Source of the DNA: Nitrospirota bacterium
Lineage (GTDB): Bacteria; Nitrospirota; Nitrospiria; Nitrospirales; UBA8639
Assembly: GCA_003228495.1 (NCBI GenBank)
Contig: QIDY01000366.1
Coordinates: 1-22,098 of the forward strand
DNA length: 22,098 nt
Reading direction: 5' to 3'
Of the stretch, positions 8,408-15,644 are shown in pieces (the stretch's first letter is position 1; every line of letters begins with the position of its first letter). The position numbers and the translations under genes were made by a program. Under the pieces are notes generated by a model. The model was not told the DNA's origin. It did not search any database and was given only the letters and a program-made list of their open reading frames with translations.

Positions 8408-9628
8408 TTACCATAATGAGTCCAGGATCTTTGTTATATCCCAACCTGCGTCATAGGGATCAATGGATTCTTGAATCGAACGTGCCGTCTCGTTATTTGC
8501 TTGCGAAGACAGGTCAATGATTTCTTGTTCTTCATACGGCTGTCCCTCAGCGTCTTTGAGTAATTTTATCGTGGGAGTCATACGGGAATGGCTATGCACC
8601 CAGATTACCACAGCCTGCTCCCCGGTGTTCAGCCGGACGAGCGAGCCAATTGGATACACGCCTAAAAGATGAATTAGCCGTTGAACCAAAGAGCTCGAGT
8701 ACTGCCCTGCAACGGCTGCCCGATACAATTCGGACAACGCTCGGGCAGGAGGGACAGGTGGTTGGCTGCAGCGCCCGCTGATCTGAGCATCATAGGTATC
8801 AGCAATACTCAAAATTTGCGTCAACTCAGAAATTTCATTTCCCTGTAAACCCTTAGGATATCCAGATCCATCCAGTCGTTCATGATGTTGCAGAACCATC
8901 TGTTTCGATTCTTGGGGGAAGTCAGGGAATTGATTGAGGATAGCCTCGCCCATGTCACAATGGACCTGAATCAGTTGGTGGTCCTGAGGTGAATAGGGCT
9001 GAATTTTTCGCAAAAGATTGAGAGGCAAGCGTAGTTGGCCGATGTCGTGGACCATGGCAGCAAGCCCCAGGAGCTTAAGGTGTGACGGATCACAGCTGTT
9101 TTCTTGCCCGATGGCCATCGCGAGGACGCCCGCATCGACTCCATGGGTCGCAAGGCTGGCATCGAAACGGCGCATTTGAATTAAGGACACCATGGCTGCT
9201 TGATGTTCTAAAAGCCCATCCAAAATGGTGCTTACCACATCTCGAACTTCTAGGAGATGCTGTGGGGAAGGGGCTTCCATTTGACTGAAAAATAAATCCA
9301 GGGTCGAGATGGCTTCTGCGCGGAGGAGTCGAGCCGATTCGATGTCTTCGGGATTCGGTCCGAGGTCGAGATGTGGAGGTGAGAGCGATTCATCAGAAGA
9401 AGCTTGAGTGCTTGAAGATTCCTGAACACTGGAAGCCGCAGTCACATCACATCCCTTTTCCGTGTCGATGAACACGTCTTGAACCCCATAACTCCGTAAT
9501 AAGGTAATTTCGTCATCACGTTTTACCAGCCATTTGTGACGAAGAAAGGGCGTTTGAAACCAGGACTGGTCCATGCCGGCGATATACATACCTGGTCGCA
9601 AGTCTTGTATGGCAATGCGTTTTTTCAT
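8408..9628 (-). CDS. HD-GYP domain protein with N-terminal DUF3391 domain
   Basis: HD-GYP domains hydrolyse the second messenger cyclic di-GMP. The N-terminal part (IAIQDLRPGMYIAGMDQSW...TPFLRHKW...IDTEKG) matches the DUF3391 module. The HD-GYP core follows, with HD at residues 194-195, HCDMG (His223), HH at 248-249 and DGSGYP at 253-258; ISIADTYDA holds a further Asp ligand. The usual Lys of HDxGK is Gln (HDIGQ). A GTG 36 bases upstream (9664) is in frame, but ATG 9628 matches the start of the paralogue at 17995-19278 (MxKKRI...), so I use it; neither has a strong ribosome-binding site. A Ser-rich linker joins the two domains. The hybrid kinase gene follows 40 bases downstream, so kinase signalling and c-di-GMP turnover may be linked. 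Enzymatic activity is inferred. Confidence 0.88.
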   Translation of the reverse strand: MKKRIAIQDLRPGMYIAGMDQSWFQTPFLRHKWLVKRDDEITLLRSYGVQDVFIDTEKGCDVTAASSVQESSSTQASSDESLSPPHLDLGPNPEDIESARLLRAEAISTLDLFFSQMEAPSPQHLLEVRDVVSTILDGLLEHQAAMVSLIQMRRFDASLATHGVDAGVLAMAIGQENSCDPSHLKLLGLAAMVHDIGQLRLPLNLLRKIQPYSPQDHQLIQVHCDMGEAILNQFPDFPQESKQMVLQHHERLDGSGYPKGLQGNEISELTQILSIADTYDAQISGRCSQPPVPPARALSELYRAAVAGQYSSSLVQRLIHLLGVYPIGSLVRLNTGEQAVVIWVHSHSRMTPTIKLLKDAEGQPYEEQEIIDLSSQANNETARSIQESIDPYDAGWDITKILDSLW

Positions 9629-9837
9629 TGCAAAGGGGATAGCAAGAGGAGATGGAAACCGCACCTGAGACGACGTGGGAAAACTTAGGTTGTCCGAATC
9701 CGCTGTGGGATATAAAATTGCAAAATATCCTACGGCAATCGTACAGAAAGAGCAATAGCGATGGATATAATGGATGCAAGGCGGGTAGGCGAAGGCATAG
9801 CCAAATGACTTATTGATGTCGAAAAGATTGGGATGGG

Positions 9838-10428
9838 TCAGGAAGGTGTCTGCTCAAGATGGGCGATGCGGGTTAATATCTGTACGGCCTCTTTGTGATC
9901 ATCCGAAACCATGAGCAAAATATGATACTGTTTGAGTGTGGGGAGTAATTGGCGATCGGAAGTGCCCCAAGTTTTTTCTCGAATGGCCAAGGCACGTTTA
10001 AGCAGGGGTAAGGCAATCTTCGGTTGGTCTTTTTGTTGATAGAGGCTAGCCAGTTCTGTCAAAGGGTCAGCCATATGTAGGTGTTCAGGGCCGAAGGATT
10101 GAGCAATGAGGGGCAACGCTTCCCAGTAATATGATTCGGCTTGGCCAGTATCCCCTTCCAGACGAGCAATATTTCCCAGTTGATAGATAACCTGAGCATA
10201 CCGCGTATCTGCAGGTCCATTATGGCGAATTGATGGTAATATATCCTGCAGAAGTTTTTTGGCCTCTTGAAGCCGGCCTTCCTGGAGCAAGGTTTGAACT
10301 TCGAGCCATTGTCGGTCCCATTCCGAAGAGGCTGGGCATCCAGCAAGAAAACATAGGAGGAGAGTGGGAATCCAAAGTAAAGAAAATATTTTTTCGGTCA
10401 CGATGGTGGTCAAGGAAGATTTCTTCAC
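9838..10428 (-). CDS. TPR-repeat lipoprotein
   Basis: The frame is open back to an ATG at 10662, but that start would overlap the divergent gene at 10585. I prefer GTG 10428: GGGAG lies 11 bases upstream, and the protein then opens with a basic N terminus and a lipoprotein signal ending LLLCFLAGC (Cys31 lipidated). The remaining residues (196 in total) are TPR-like helices, including RLQEAKKLLQD, RYAQVIYQLGNIARLEGDTG, DPLTELASLYQQKDQPKIAL and KRALAIREKTWG, in the style of kinesin-light-chain TPRs. The predicted location is an envelope membrane facing the periplasm, probably as a protein-protein adaptor. It lies upstream of the HD-GYP gene on the same strand, separated by 209 bases with no gene, so the operon link is uncertain. 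No specific function can be assigned. Confidence 0.78.
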   Translation of the reverse strand: MKKSSLTTIVTEKIFSLLWIPTLLLCFLAGCPASSEWDRQWLEVQTLLQEGRLQEAKKLLQDILPSIRHNGPADTRYAQVIYQLGNIARLEGDTGQAESYYWEALPLIAQSFGPEHLHMADPLTELASLYQQKDQPKIALPLLKRALAIREKTWGTSDRQLLPTLKQYHILLMVSDDHKEAVQILTRIAHLEQTPS

Positions 10429-10584
10429 GCGAGGGTTTTCTCCCAAACGAGATGACTGGTTGCCTGTTCCCAGGTAGAAGACCCAGGGATTGGGGGAGAG
10501 TGTTGAGGAGGAGGAAAGAGTCAGCATGCGTCTAGACATTTCCTCTCGCGCTTTGTAGGGTAGCGACGAGGCAACATTCCCTAT

Positions 10585-12057
10585 ATGATCGAACGACTCA
10601 TACACTATTGCCAACATGATGTGTGGACCGTGAAGGTGCATGAGCTCACCGGCATTCATCAAGTTGGGGTCAAGCTTTTGCGCCTGGGCTTAGTGGCAGC
10701 CTCCGAATTCCGCGAAAGTTTTCTGAGTATTCGTGCCACGAGCCTGGTGTATACCACTCTGCTCTCGATGGTCCCCTTTCTCGCCGTGATGTTTTCCGTG
10801 CTCAAAGCCTTTGGCGTTCATCAGCAAATCGAACCCATTCTTTCTCAAGCATTTGATCCCTTAGGAGAAAAGGGCGCAGAGATTACCACGAATATTATCC
10901 AGTTTGTCGATAATTTGAAAGTTGGCGTCTTAGGAGCCGTGGGCGTGGCCGGGCTCTTCTATACTACGTATTCCCTCATTGAAAAAATCGAAGAGGCCCT
11001 CAATTCCATTTGGCGAGTGGAAGTTGGTCGTCCGTTGGCGAGGCGAATCACTGATTATTTAAGTGTTGTCCTGGTCGGGCCTGTGTTCGTCTTTACCGCG
11101 TTCGGTCTAATGGCTTCTTCCCAAAGTCATTGGTTGGTTCAACGAGTCATGGAGATTCAGCCATTTGGCTATATCATAGTGGCATTAACGAATCTCTTGC
11201 CCTTCTTATTTATGTGTATGCTGTTCACATTTTTATATAAATTTGTGCCGAATACGCCTGTCAACATCAGCTCCGCATTCGTTGGAGGACTGACTGCGGG
11301 AATTTGCTGGCAGGTCGCGGGTATGGCCTTTGCCGCGTTCGTGGCCAGTTCAGGCCGGTATAGTGCGATCTATTCCAGCTTTGCGGTCCTCATTCTTTTT
11401 CTTATCTGGCTCTATGTGGGATGGCTCATTGTCCTGGCCGGGGCACAGGTCGCCTATTACCATCAGCATCCTTCCGCGTATTTACTGAATTTGCGTCGAA
11501 AACATCAAACGCCCCTCTTCCGCGAGTATTTAACCCTTTCCCTCCTCGGGCATATCACCCGCCGCTTCTTAGCTGGCAAAGCTCCGCTCAAACAGGAACA
11601 ATTAGCACGCGTACAACGAGTCCCTCTCACTTTTGTTGAATCATTAATCAGTGATCTCATTCAAGCCAACATGCTTGTGCGCACTGAGAGACCAAAAGGC
11701 GTGGCATTGGCACGACCTCCGGAAAATATTGCGGTGGCCGATGTATTGAAGGTGGTCCAGCATCAATTGCATAATGGGCCACAAGGGTTCACGGTCGGCA
11801 CTGACAAAATTAGCCAATTATTGATGCGACGGGATGCGGCCGTACAGGGAGCCTTAGAGGGCATCACGCTCAAGTATCTTGTGAAAGACCAACCCATCGA
11901 TCCGGTTTCAGATGAAGAATGGGAGATGTCATCCGAAGAAGAATCCACTCTATCCGAATCCAGCGAACCTGTGAGCAGCCTTTCTTCAGACCCCTTAGGC
12001 CTCCCAAGAAATGTGCCATCCAACCGTCCATCTACAGAAAAATGGCGCTCTTCCTAA
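10585..12057 (+). CDS. YihY/BrkB-family inner-membrane protein
   Basis: This 490-residue protein belongs to the YihY/BrkB family, long mis-named 'ribonuclease BN'; its function is not settled, and members have been proposed as transporters or flippases. Around six membrane segments lie in residues 45-290, including TSLVYTTLLSMVPFLAVMF, VGVLGAVGVAGLFYTTYSL, LLPFLFMCMLFTFLYKFVP and FAVLILFLIWLYVGWLIVLA. The family motif ALNSIWRV is present. The C-terminal cytosolic part (about 305-420) resembles a winged-helix fold found in longer family members. It ends in an acidic Ser/Glu-rich tail (about 440-490) of low complexity. It is divergent from the TPR lipoprotein gene, with a shared 156-base upstream region, and lies 53 bases before aguB on the same strand. 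Confidence 0.88.
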   Translation: MIERLIHYCQHDVWTVKVHELTGIHQVGVKLLRLGLVAASEFRESFLSIRATSLVYTTLLSMVPFLAVMFSVLKAFGVHQQIEPILSQAFDPLGEKGAEITTNIIQFVDNLKVGVLGAVGVAGLFYTTYSLIEKIEEALNSIWRVEVGRPLARRITDYLSVVLVGPVFVFTAFGLMASSQSHWLVQRVMEIQPFGYIIVALTNLLPFLFMCMLFTFLYKFVPNTPVNISSAFVGGLTAGICWQVAGMAFAAFVASSGRYSAIYSSFAVLILFLIWLYVGWLIVLAGAQVAYYHQHPSAYLLNLRRKHQTPLFREYLTLSLLGHITRRFLAGKAPLKQEQLARVQRVPLTFVESLISDLIQANMLVRTERPKGVALARPPENIAVADVLKVVQHQLHNGPQGFTVGTDKISQLLMRRDAAVQGALEGITLKYLVKDQPIDPVSDEEWEMSSEEESTLSESSEPVSSLSSDPLGLPRNVPSNRPSTEKWRSS

Positions 12058-12110
12058 TCTCTCGTATTCCAATACAATCTCATGATTGTTGCTAGACTGA
12101 GGCGAATACA

Positions 12111-12986
12111 GTGAAAATCGGTGCGATTCAAATGGCCTGTTCGGCCAATTCTGAAGGGAACCTTGAACGGGCTGCGGCCAAAGTTGAAGAGGCCGCCAAC
12201 AATGGTGCCCAGATCATTTGTTTGCCGGAGTTGTTTCGCTCGAAATATTTTTGTCAGAAAGAAGATTCGGCCTTATTTGACTTGGCCGAATCGGTACCTG
12301 GGCCCTCTACGGAGACTTTTGGGGAGATTGCAAAGGCTCAGGGAGTGACGATTTTGGCGTCGGTGTTCGAGCGTCGGACAGCGGGGGTTTATCATAATTC
12401 GCTCGTGGTTTTGGATGAATGCGGCGAAATTGCTGGCCTCTACCGAAAGATGCATATTCCGGACGATCCTGCCTATTACGAGAAATTTTATTTCACTCCT
12501 GGGGATCGAGGATTTCAGGCTATCAAGACGGCTCATGCAACTGTTGGCCCCCTTATTTGTTGGGATCAGTGGTATCCGGAGGCCGCGAGAATGACGGCTC
12601 TTCAAGGGGCTGAGATTTTGTTTTATCCTACGGCCATCGGTTGGCATCCCAAGGAAAAGTCTGAAGAGGGTCAACTACAACGAGAAGCCTGGATGACGAT
12701 TCAACGCAGCCATTCTATTGCTAACGGCGTTTTCGTCGTGGCTGTGAATCGCGTGGGCCATGAAGCTTCGGCTGGCGGTGATGGGCTAGAATTTTGGGGC
12801 AGTTCATTTGTGTGTGATCCGTTTGGCGTGATCCTGGCACAAGCGCCAGTTGATAAAGAAGACGTGATGGTTGTGGATATTGATTTGTCCCGAATTGAAG
12901 AAGTCCGTCGGAATTGGCCGTTTCTTCGCGATCGCCGTATTGATGCGTATGGTGGAATTTCCAAGCGGTTCTTGGATGAAGAGTAG
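12111..12986 (+). CDS. aguB: N-carbamoylputrescine amidase
   Basis: This 291-residue carbon-nitrogen hydrolase (nitrilase superfamily) hydrolyses N-carbamoylputrescine to putrescine, CO2 and ammonia, the last step of the agmatine route. The catalytic triad is visible: Glu40 in CLPELF, Lys113 in YRKMHIPDDP and Cys150 in GPLICWDQWYPEAAR. The substrate-specific stretches YYEKFYFTPGD and FYPTAIGWHP agree with AguB rather than a general nitrilase. The start is GTG 12111, with GAGG 8 bases upstream. The partner enzyme aguA lies downstream on the same strand but is separated by about 630 bases holding repeats and a decayed DUF559 gene, so an older tight aguB-aguA operon was probably interrupted. Confidence 0.93.
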   Translation: MKIGAIQMACSANSEGNLERAAAKVEEAANNGAQIICLPELFRSKYFCQKEDSALFDLAESVPGPSTETFGEIAKAQGVTILASVFERRTAGVYHNSLVVLDECGEIAGLYRKMHIPDDPAYYEKFYFTPGDRGFQAIKTAHATVGPLICWDQWYPEAARMTALQGAEILFYPTAIGWHPKEKSEEGQLQREAWMTIQRSHSIANGVFVVAVNRVGHEASAGGDGLEFWGSSFVCDPFGVILAQAPVDKEDVMVVDIDLSRIEEVRRNWPFLRDRRIDAYGGISKRFLDEE

Positions 12987-13019
12987 TCATCTTCTTTGCT
13001 CGTTATAGATATTGAAGCC

Positions 13020-13057
13020 TTCACCCTCACCTAGCCCTCTCCCTCACAGGAGAGGGA
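13020..13057. repeat. GC-rich REP-like hairpin, upstream copy
   Basis: TTCACCCTCACC is followed by a perfect 8-bp inverted repeat, CCCTCTCC (13035-13042) and GGAGAGGG (13049-13056), with a 6-base loop. It lies shortly after the aguB stop and could slow or end transcription, but the T-run begins some bases later, so it is not a classic terminator. Related sequence recurs at 13197 and 13573. Confidence 0.7.
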
Positions 13058-13196
13058 AATAATAGATTCTCTTTTTTCTCCTTATCCGCTATGTTGGCAA
13101 TATCAGATGAAAAATGGTGTTTTTTGTTTAGTTTAAATGTAAGGCCAACTGTTCCCTCGACCCGTTGTTGGGGTTTGGTTCCGAAGAGGAACTAAA

Positions 13197-13214
13197 GGTA
13201 GGGTGAGGGGAGAG
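13197..13214 (-). repeat. REP-like repeat fragment, inverted copy
   Basis: GGTAGGGTGAGGGGAGAG is, read on the minus strand, CTCTCCCCTCACCCTACC. It resembles the CTCACCCTCAC and CCCTCTCC parts of the copy at 13020 in opposite orientation. It contains the GTG that opens the DUF559 reading frame. Confidence 0.55.
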
Positions 13215-13561
13215 ATACCTCGAGTTTTACCGACGTTACAATCTTATGCCCAACGTCTCCGACGGGATCAGACCGCCGCCGAAAAGAAAATTTGGAGACG
13301 ACTTCCTGATCGACAGATCAATGGTGCAAAGTTTCGTCGACAACATCCGATTGGTTGCTATATCGTGGATTTTTGTTGTGTTGAACGGAAGCTTATTGTT
13401 GAGTTTGATGGAGGCCAACATTTAGAGCAAGCGGAACAGGATCGGTAACGCACGAATCATCTGCGAGCTTTGTGTTGCATGTGCTTCGATTTTGGAACGA
13501 TGAAGTGCTGACGAAGACCGATGATGTATTGGAGGAGATTGTGAGATTCTTAGAAAGTTCT
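13203..13561 (+). pseudogene. Decayed DUF559 (VSR-like endonuclease-fold) gene
   Basis: Frame 3 from GTG 13203 encodes the first two thirds of a DUF559 protein: LRRDQTAAEKKIWRRLPDR, then KFRRQHPIGCYIVDFCC and the nuclease-like core KLIVEFDGGQH. A TAA at 13446 interrupts it where the family usually has Gln or a similar residue (D-R-[stop]-R-T-N-H-L-R-A-L). After this the same frame continues correctly to about 13475. The conserved ending HVLRFWNDEVLTKTDDVLEEI then appears in frame 2 from 13478, which implies loss of one base near 13476. The gene therefore carries two lesions, one nonsense and one frameshift. DUF559 proteins have the restriction-endonuclease-like fold of VSR nucleases, but their role is not established. 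GC-rich repeats sit at both ends. The tail is in frame with aguA. Confidence 0.82.
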
Positions 13562-13572
13562 GATGGTTTTAA

Positions 13573-13597
13573 CTCTCACCCTCATAGGGAGAAGGGA
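13573..13597. repeat. REP-like repeat fragment, downstream copy
   Basis: CTCTCACCCTCATAGGGAGAAGGGA shares CTCACCCTCA and an AGGGAGA-type right arm with the copy at 13020-13057, as if the inner hairpin had been deleted. It follows the DUF559 remnant and immediately precedes the likely aguA start, where its purines may provide the ribosome-binding site. Confidence 0.55.
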
Positions 13598-13615
13598 TCT
13601 GAATTGGGTTTACGG

Positions 13616-14647
13616 ATGCCGGCGGAGTGGGAGCGGCATGAAGCTACTTGGATTGGGTGGCCGCATAATACAAGCGATTGGCTGGGAAAAATGGCGGCGG
13701 TTCAATGGGTCTATGGGGAAATCGTACGTACATTGTCAGCAAGTGAACTTGTTCGGATTTTGGTCAATAACAAAACGCATGAATTGAAAGCCCGTCGGGT
13801 GTTGGATCGAATCGGTGTGATGCCGGATCGTATCGAATTCGTGCGCATACCTACTAATCGTGGCTGGGCGCGTGATTTTGGTCCGATTTTTCTCAAGCAG
13901 AACGATCCGCAAGCACAAGTGAAAATCGCCCGCTTTCAATTCAACGCGTGGGCTCACTATCCCGATTGGCAAAAGGATAATCGGATACCAGAGCGTGTCG
14001 CCGCGAAATTCCATATACCCCTGGTTCAAATTATTCAGAACAATCGCAAAGTGGTCTTGGAAGGGGGCAGTATTGACGTGAATGGACAGGGGACGCTTTT
14101 AACCACTGAAGAATGTCTTCTAGATGAAGCCATTCAAGTGCGGAATCCGGGATTTACGCGGCAGGAGTATGAAGAGGCTTTTCGACGATACTTGGGGATT
14201 TCCCAAGTGCTGTGGTTGGGTAACGGTGTTGTTGGGGATGATACTCATGGACATGTCGATGATGTGTGCCGATTCGTGGACCCTTATACGGTGGTCTTAT
14301 GTCAGGAAACGAATTCTTCGGACGAAAATTATCGCTCTCTGGCGGAAAACCGTGAACGGCTCGAAGGCATGCGCTGTGAAGATGGCAGAAAAGTGGGCAT
14401 CGTGCCGTTGCCTATGCCTGCCCCGTTGTTTTTTGATGGACAGCGGCTTCCTGCCAGTTATGCTAATTTCTACATCGGCAATTCGATTGTGTTAGTGCCC
14501 ACATTTAATGATCCGAACGATCGTGTGGCCTTGGGCATCTTGTCTGAACTGTTTCCTGACCGAACGGTCGTGGGTCTTCACGCTGTAGATTTGGTTTGGG
14601 GATTTGGGACCATTCATTGCTTAACCCAACAACAACCGGCTATATGA
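13616..14647 (+). CDS. aguA: Agmatine deiminase
   Basis: This peptidyl-arginine-deiminase-family enzyme (343 residues from this start) converts agmatine to N-carbamoylputrescine and ammonia, feeding AguB. Family blocks are RMPAEWERHEATWIGWPHN at the N terminus, GWARDFGPIF, LEGGSIDVNGQGTLLTTEECLL, GDDTHGHVDDVCRFVD (catalytic His and Asp) and the nucleophile Cys335 in GTIHCLTQQQP. All catalytic positions are present. The frame stays open upstream to GTG 13472, but those 48 residues are a DUF559 remnant plus repeat, not agmatine deiminase. I choose ATG 13616 at the first family residues; TTG 13604, with GAAGGG 8 bases upstream, is equally possible and would add the usual LGLR lead-in. Whether the longer chimera is made is unknown. 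Confidence 0.9.
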   Translation: MPAEWERHEATWIGWPHNTSDWLGKMAAVQWVYGEIVRTLSASELVRILVNNKTHELKARRVLDRIGVMPDRIEFVRIPTNRGWARDFGPIFLKQNDPQAQVKIARFQFNAWAHYPDWQKDNRIPERVAAKFHIPLVQIIQNNRKVVLEGGSIDVNGQGTLLTTEECLLDEAIQVRNPGFTRQEYEEAFRRYLGISQVLWLGNGVVGDDTHGHVDDVCRFVDPYTVVLCQETNSSDENYRSLAENRERLEGMRCEDGRKVGIVPLPMPAPLFFDGQRLPASYANFYIGNSIVLVPTFNDPNDRVALGILSELFPDRTVVGLHAVDLVWGFGTIHCLTQQQPAI

Positions 14648-14678
14648 TGGCTCATTCTTCACAAAGTATTTTCTCTCA

Positions 14679-15644
14679 ATGACTTTCCCGCCTATCTCAA
14701 ATTGCATACTTCCTTCTCTGGTTCGTATTGGATGGATTGGAACCGGAGTCATGGGTGGCCCCATGTGTGCCCATCTGCTTCGTGCGGGATATGCCTTGAC
14801 GGTCTATACGCGCACACCTTCTAAGGCTCAGGTGTTGTTAGATCAAGGCGCTCGGTGGGCCGAATCTCCTGCATCCTTGGTAGAAAAAGCTGATGTGATC
14901 TGTACCATGGTGGGATTTCCGAAGGAGGCTCGAGCCATTTATTTGAGTAAGGATGGGTTGCTGTCCAAAGCCAGATCCGGACAGGTGTTTATAGATTTCA
15001 CCACATCCGAACCCAATTTCGCACAAGAGATTGCCGAAAAGGCGAATGAACAACAGGCCTTTGTTCTGGATGCTCCCGTCTCTGGAGGTGATGTGGGGGC
15101 GAAACAAGGAACCTTATCCATCATGGTGGGTGGCGAGCCTTCCGTCTTCGAAGCCCTTAAGCCCATTCTTCATATTTTTGGAAAAGTCTTGGTGCATCAT
15201 GGGTCAGCTGGTTGCGGCCAACATGCCAAATTGTGCAATCAAATCATGATTGCCGGGACGATGGTCGGTGTGTGCGAGGCCTTGTTATATGCGCACCAGG
15301 CGGGGTTGAATGGCGAAAAGCTTTTGGAGTCAATACGCCAGGGGGCAGCAGGCTGTTGGACGTTGGATTATTTGGCACCAAAAATGTTGCAACGAGATTT
15401 CGCGCCTGGATTTTTTGTTGAGCATTTTATCAAAGACATTGGGCTGGCCTTGGCTGAAGCCAATCGCATGGGCTTGCTTCTTCCGGGACTTGCGGTGGTC
15501 CACAAGTTGTATGAGACAGTTCAAGCCTATGGTCATGGGCGATCGGGGACCCATGCCCTGTTACTGGCATTGGAAAATTTGTCTCCAACATACCTTGCGA
15601 CAAACAAAAACCCTTCCTCTTCTTCATCTCCAGCCGTGCGATGA
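14679..15644 (+). CDS. NAD(P)-dependent beta-hydroxyacid dehydrogenase-family reductase
   Basis: This 321-residue protein belongs to the 3-hydroxyisobutyrate dehydrogenase / tartronate semialdehyde reductase superfamily. The Rossmann motif is GTGVMG at residues 21-26 (in RIGWIGTGVMGGPMC). The substrate-loop motif DAPVSGGDVGAKQGTL starts at Asp131. The catalytic Lys184 lies in GCGQHAKLCNQIM, and a second conserved Lys-Asp is at 252-253. The substrate cannot be told from sequence; family members act on 3-hydroxyisobutyrate, tartronate or succinic semialdehyde and similar compounds. The first 14 residues precede the family core and there is no clear ribosome-binding site, so the start is uncertain. 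The gene is 31 bases past aguA. Its stop overlaps the next start as ATGA, implying translational coupling with the ABC-class ATPase. Confidence 0.88.
   Translation: MTFPPISNCILPSLVRIGWIGTGVMGGPMCAHLLRAGYALTVYTRTPSKAQVLLDQGARWAESPASLVEKADVICTMVGFPKEARAIYLSKDGLLSKARSGQVFIDFTTSEPNFAQEIAEKANEQQAFVLDAPVSGGDVGAKQGTLSIMVGGEPSVFEALKPILHIFGKVLVHHGSAGCGQHAKLCNQIMIAGTMVGVCEALLYAHQAGLNGEKLLESIRQGAAGCWTLDYLAPKMLQRDFAPGFFVEHFIKDIGLALAEANRMGLLLPGLAVVHKLYETVQAYGHGRSGTHALLLALENLSPTYLATNKNPSSSSSPAVR

Noticed and set aside
10429..10662. Longer N terminus for the TPR lipoprotein
   Set aside because: It would bury the lipoprotein signal about 78 residues into the protein and overlap the divergent YihY/BrkB gene.
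13035..13085. Hairpin after aguB as a strong intrinsic terminator
   Set aside because: The stem is good, but the T-run starts about 15 bases after it; it fits better as part of the repeat family.
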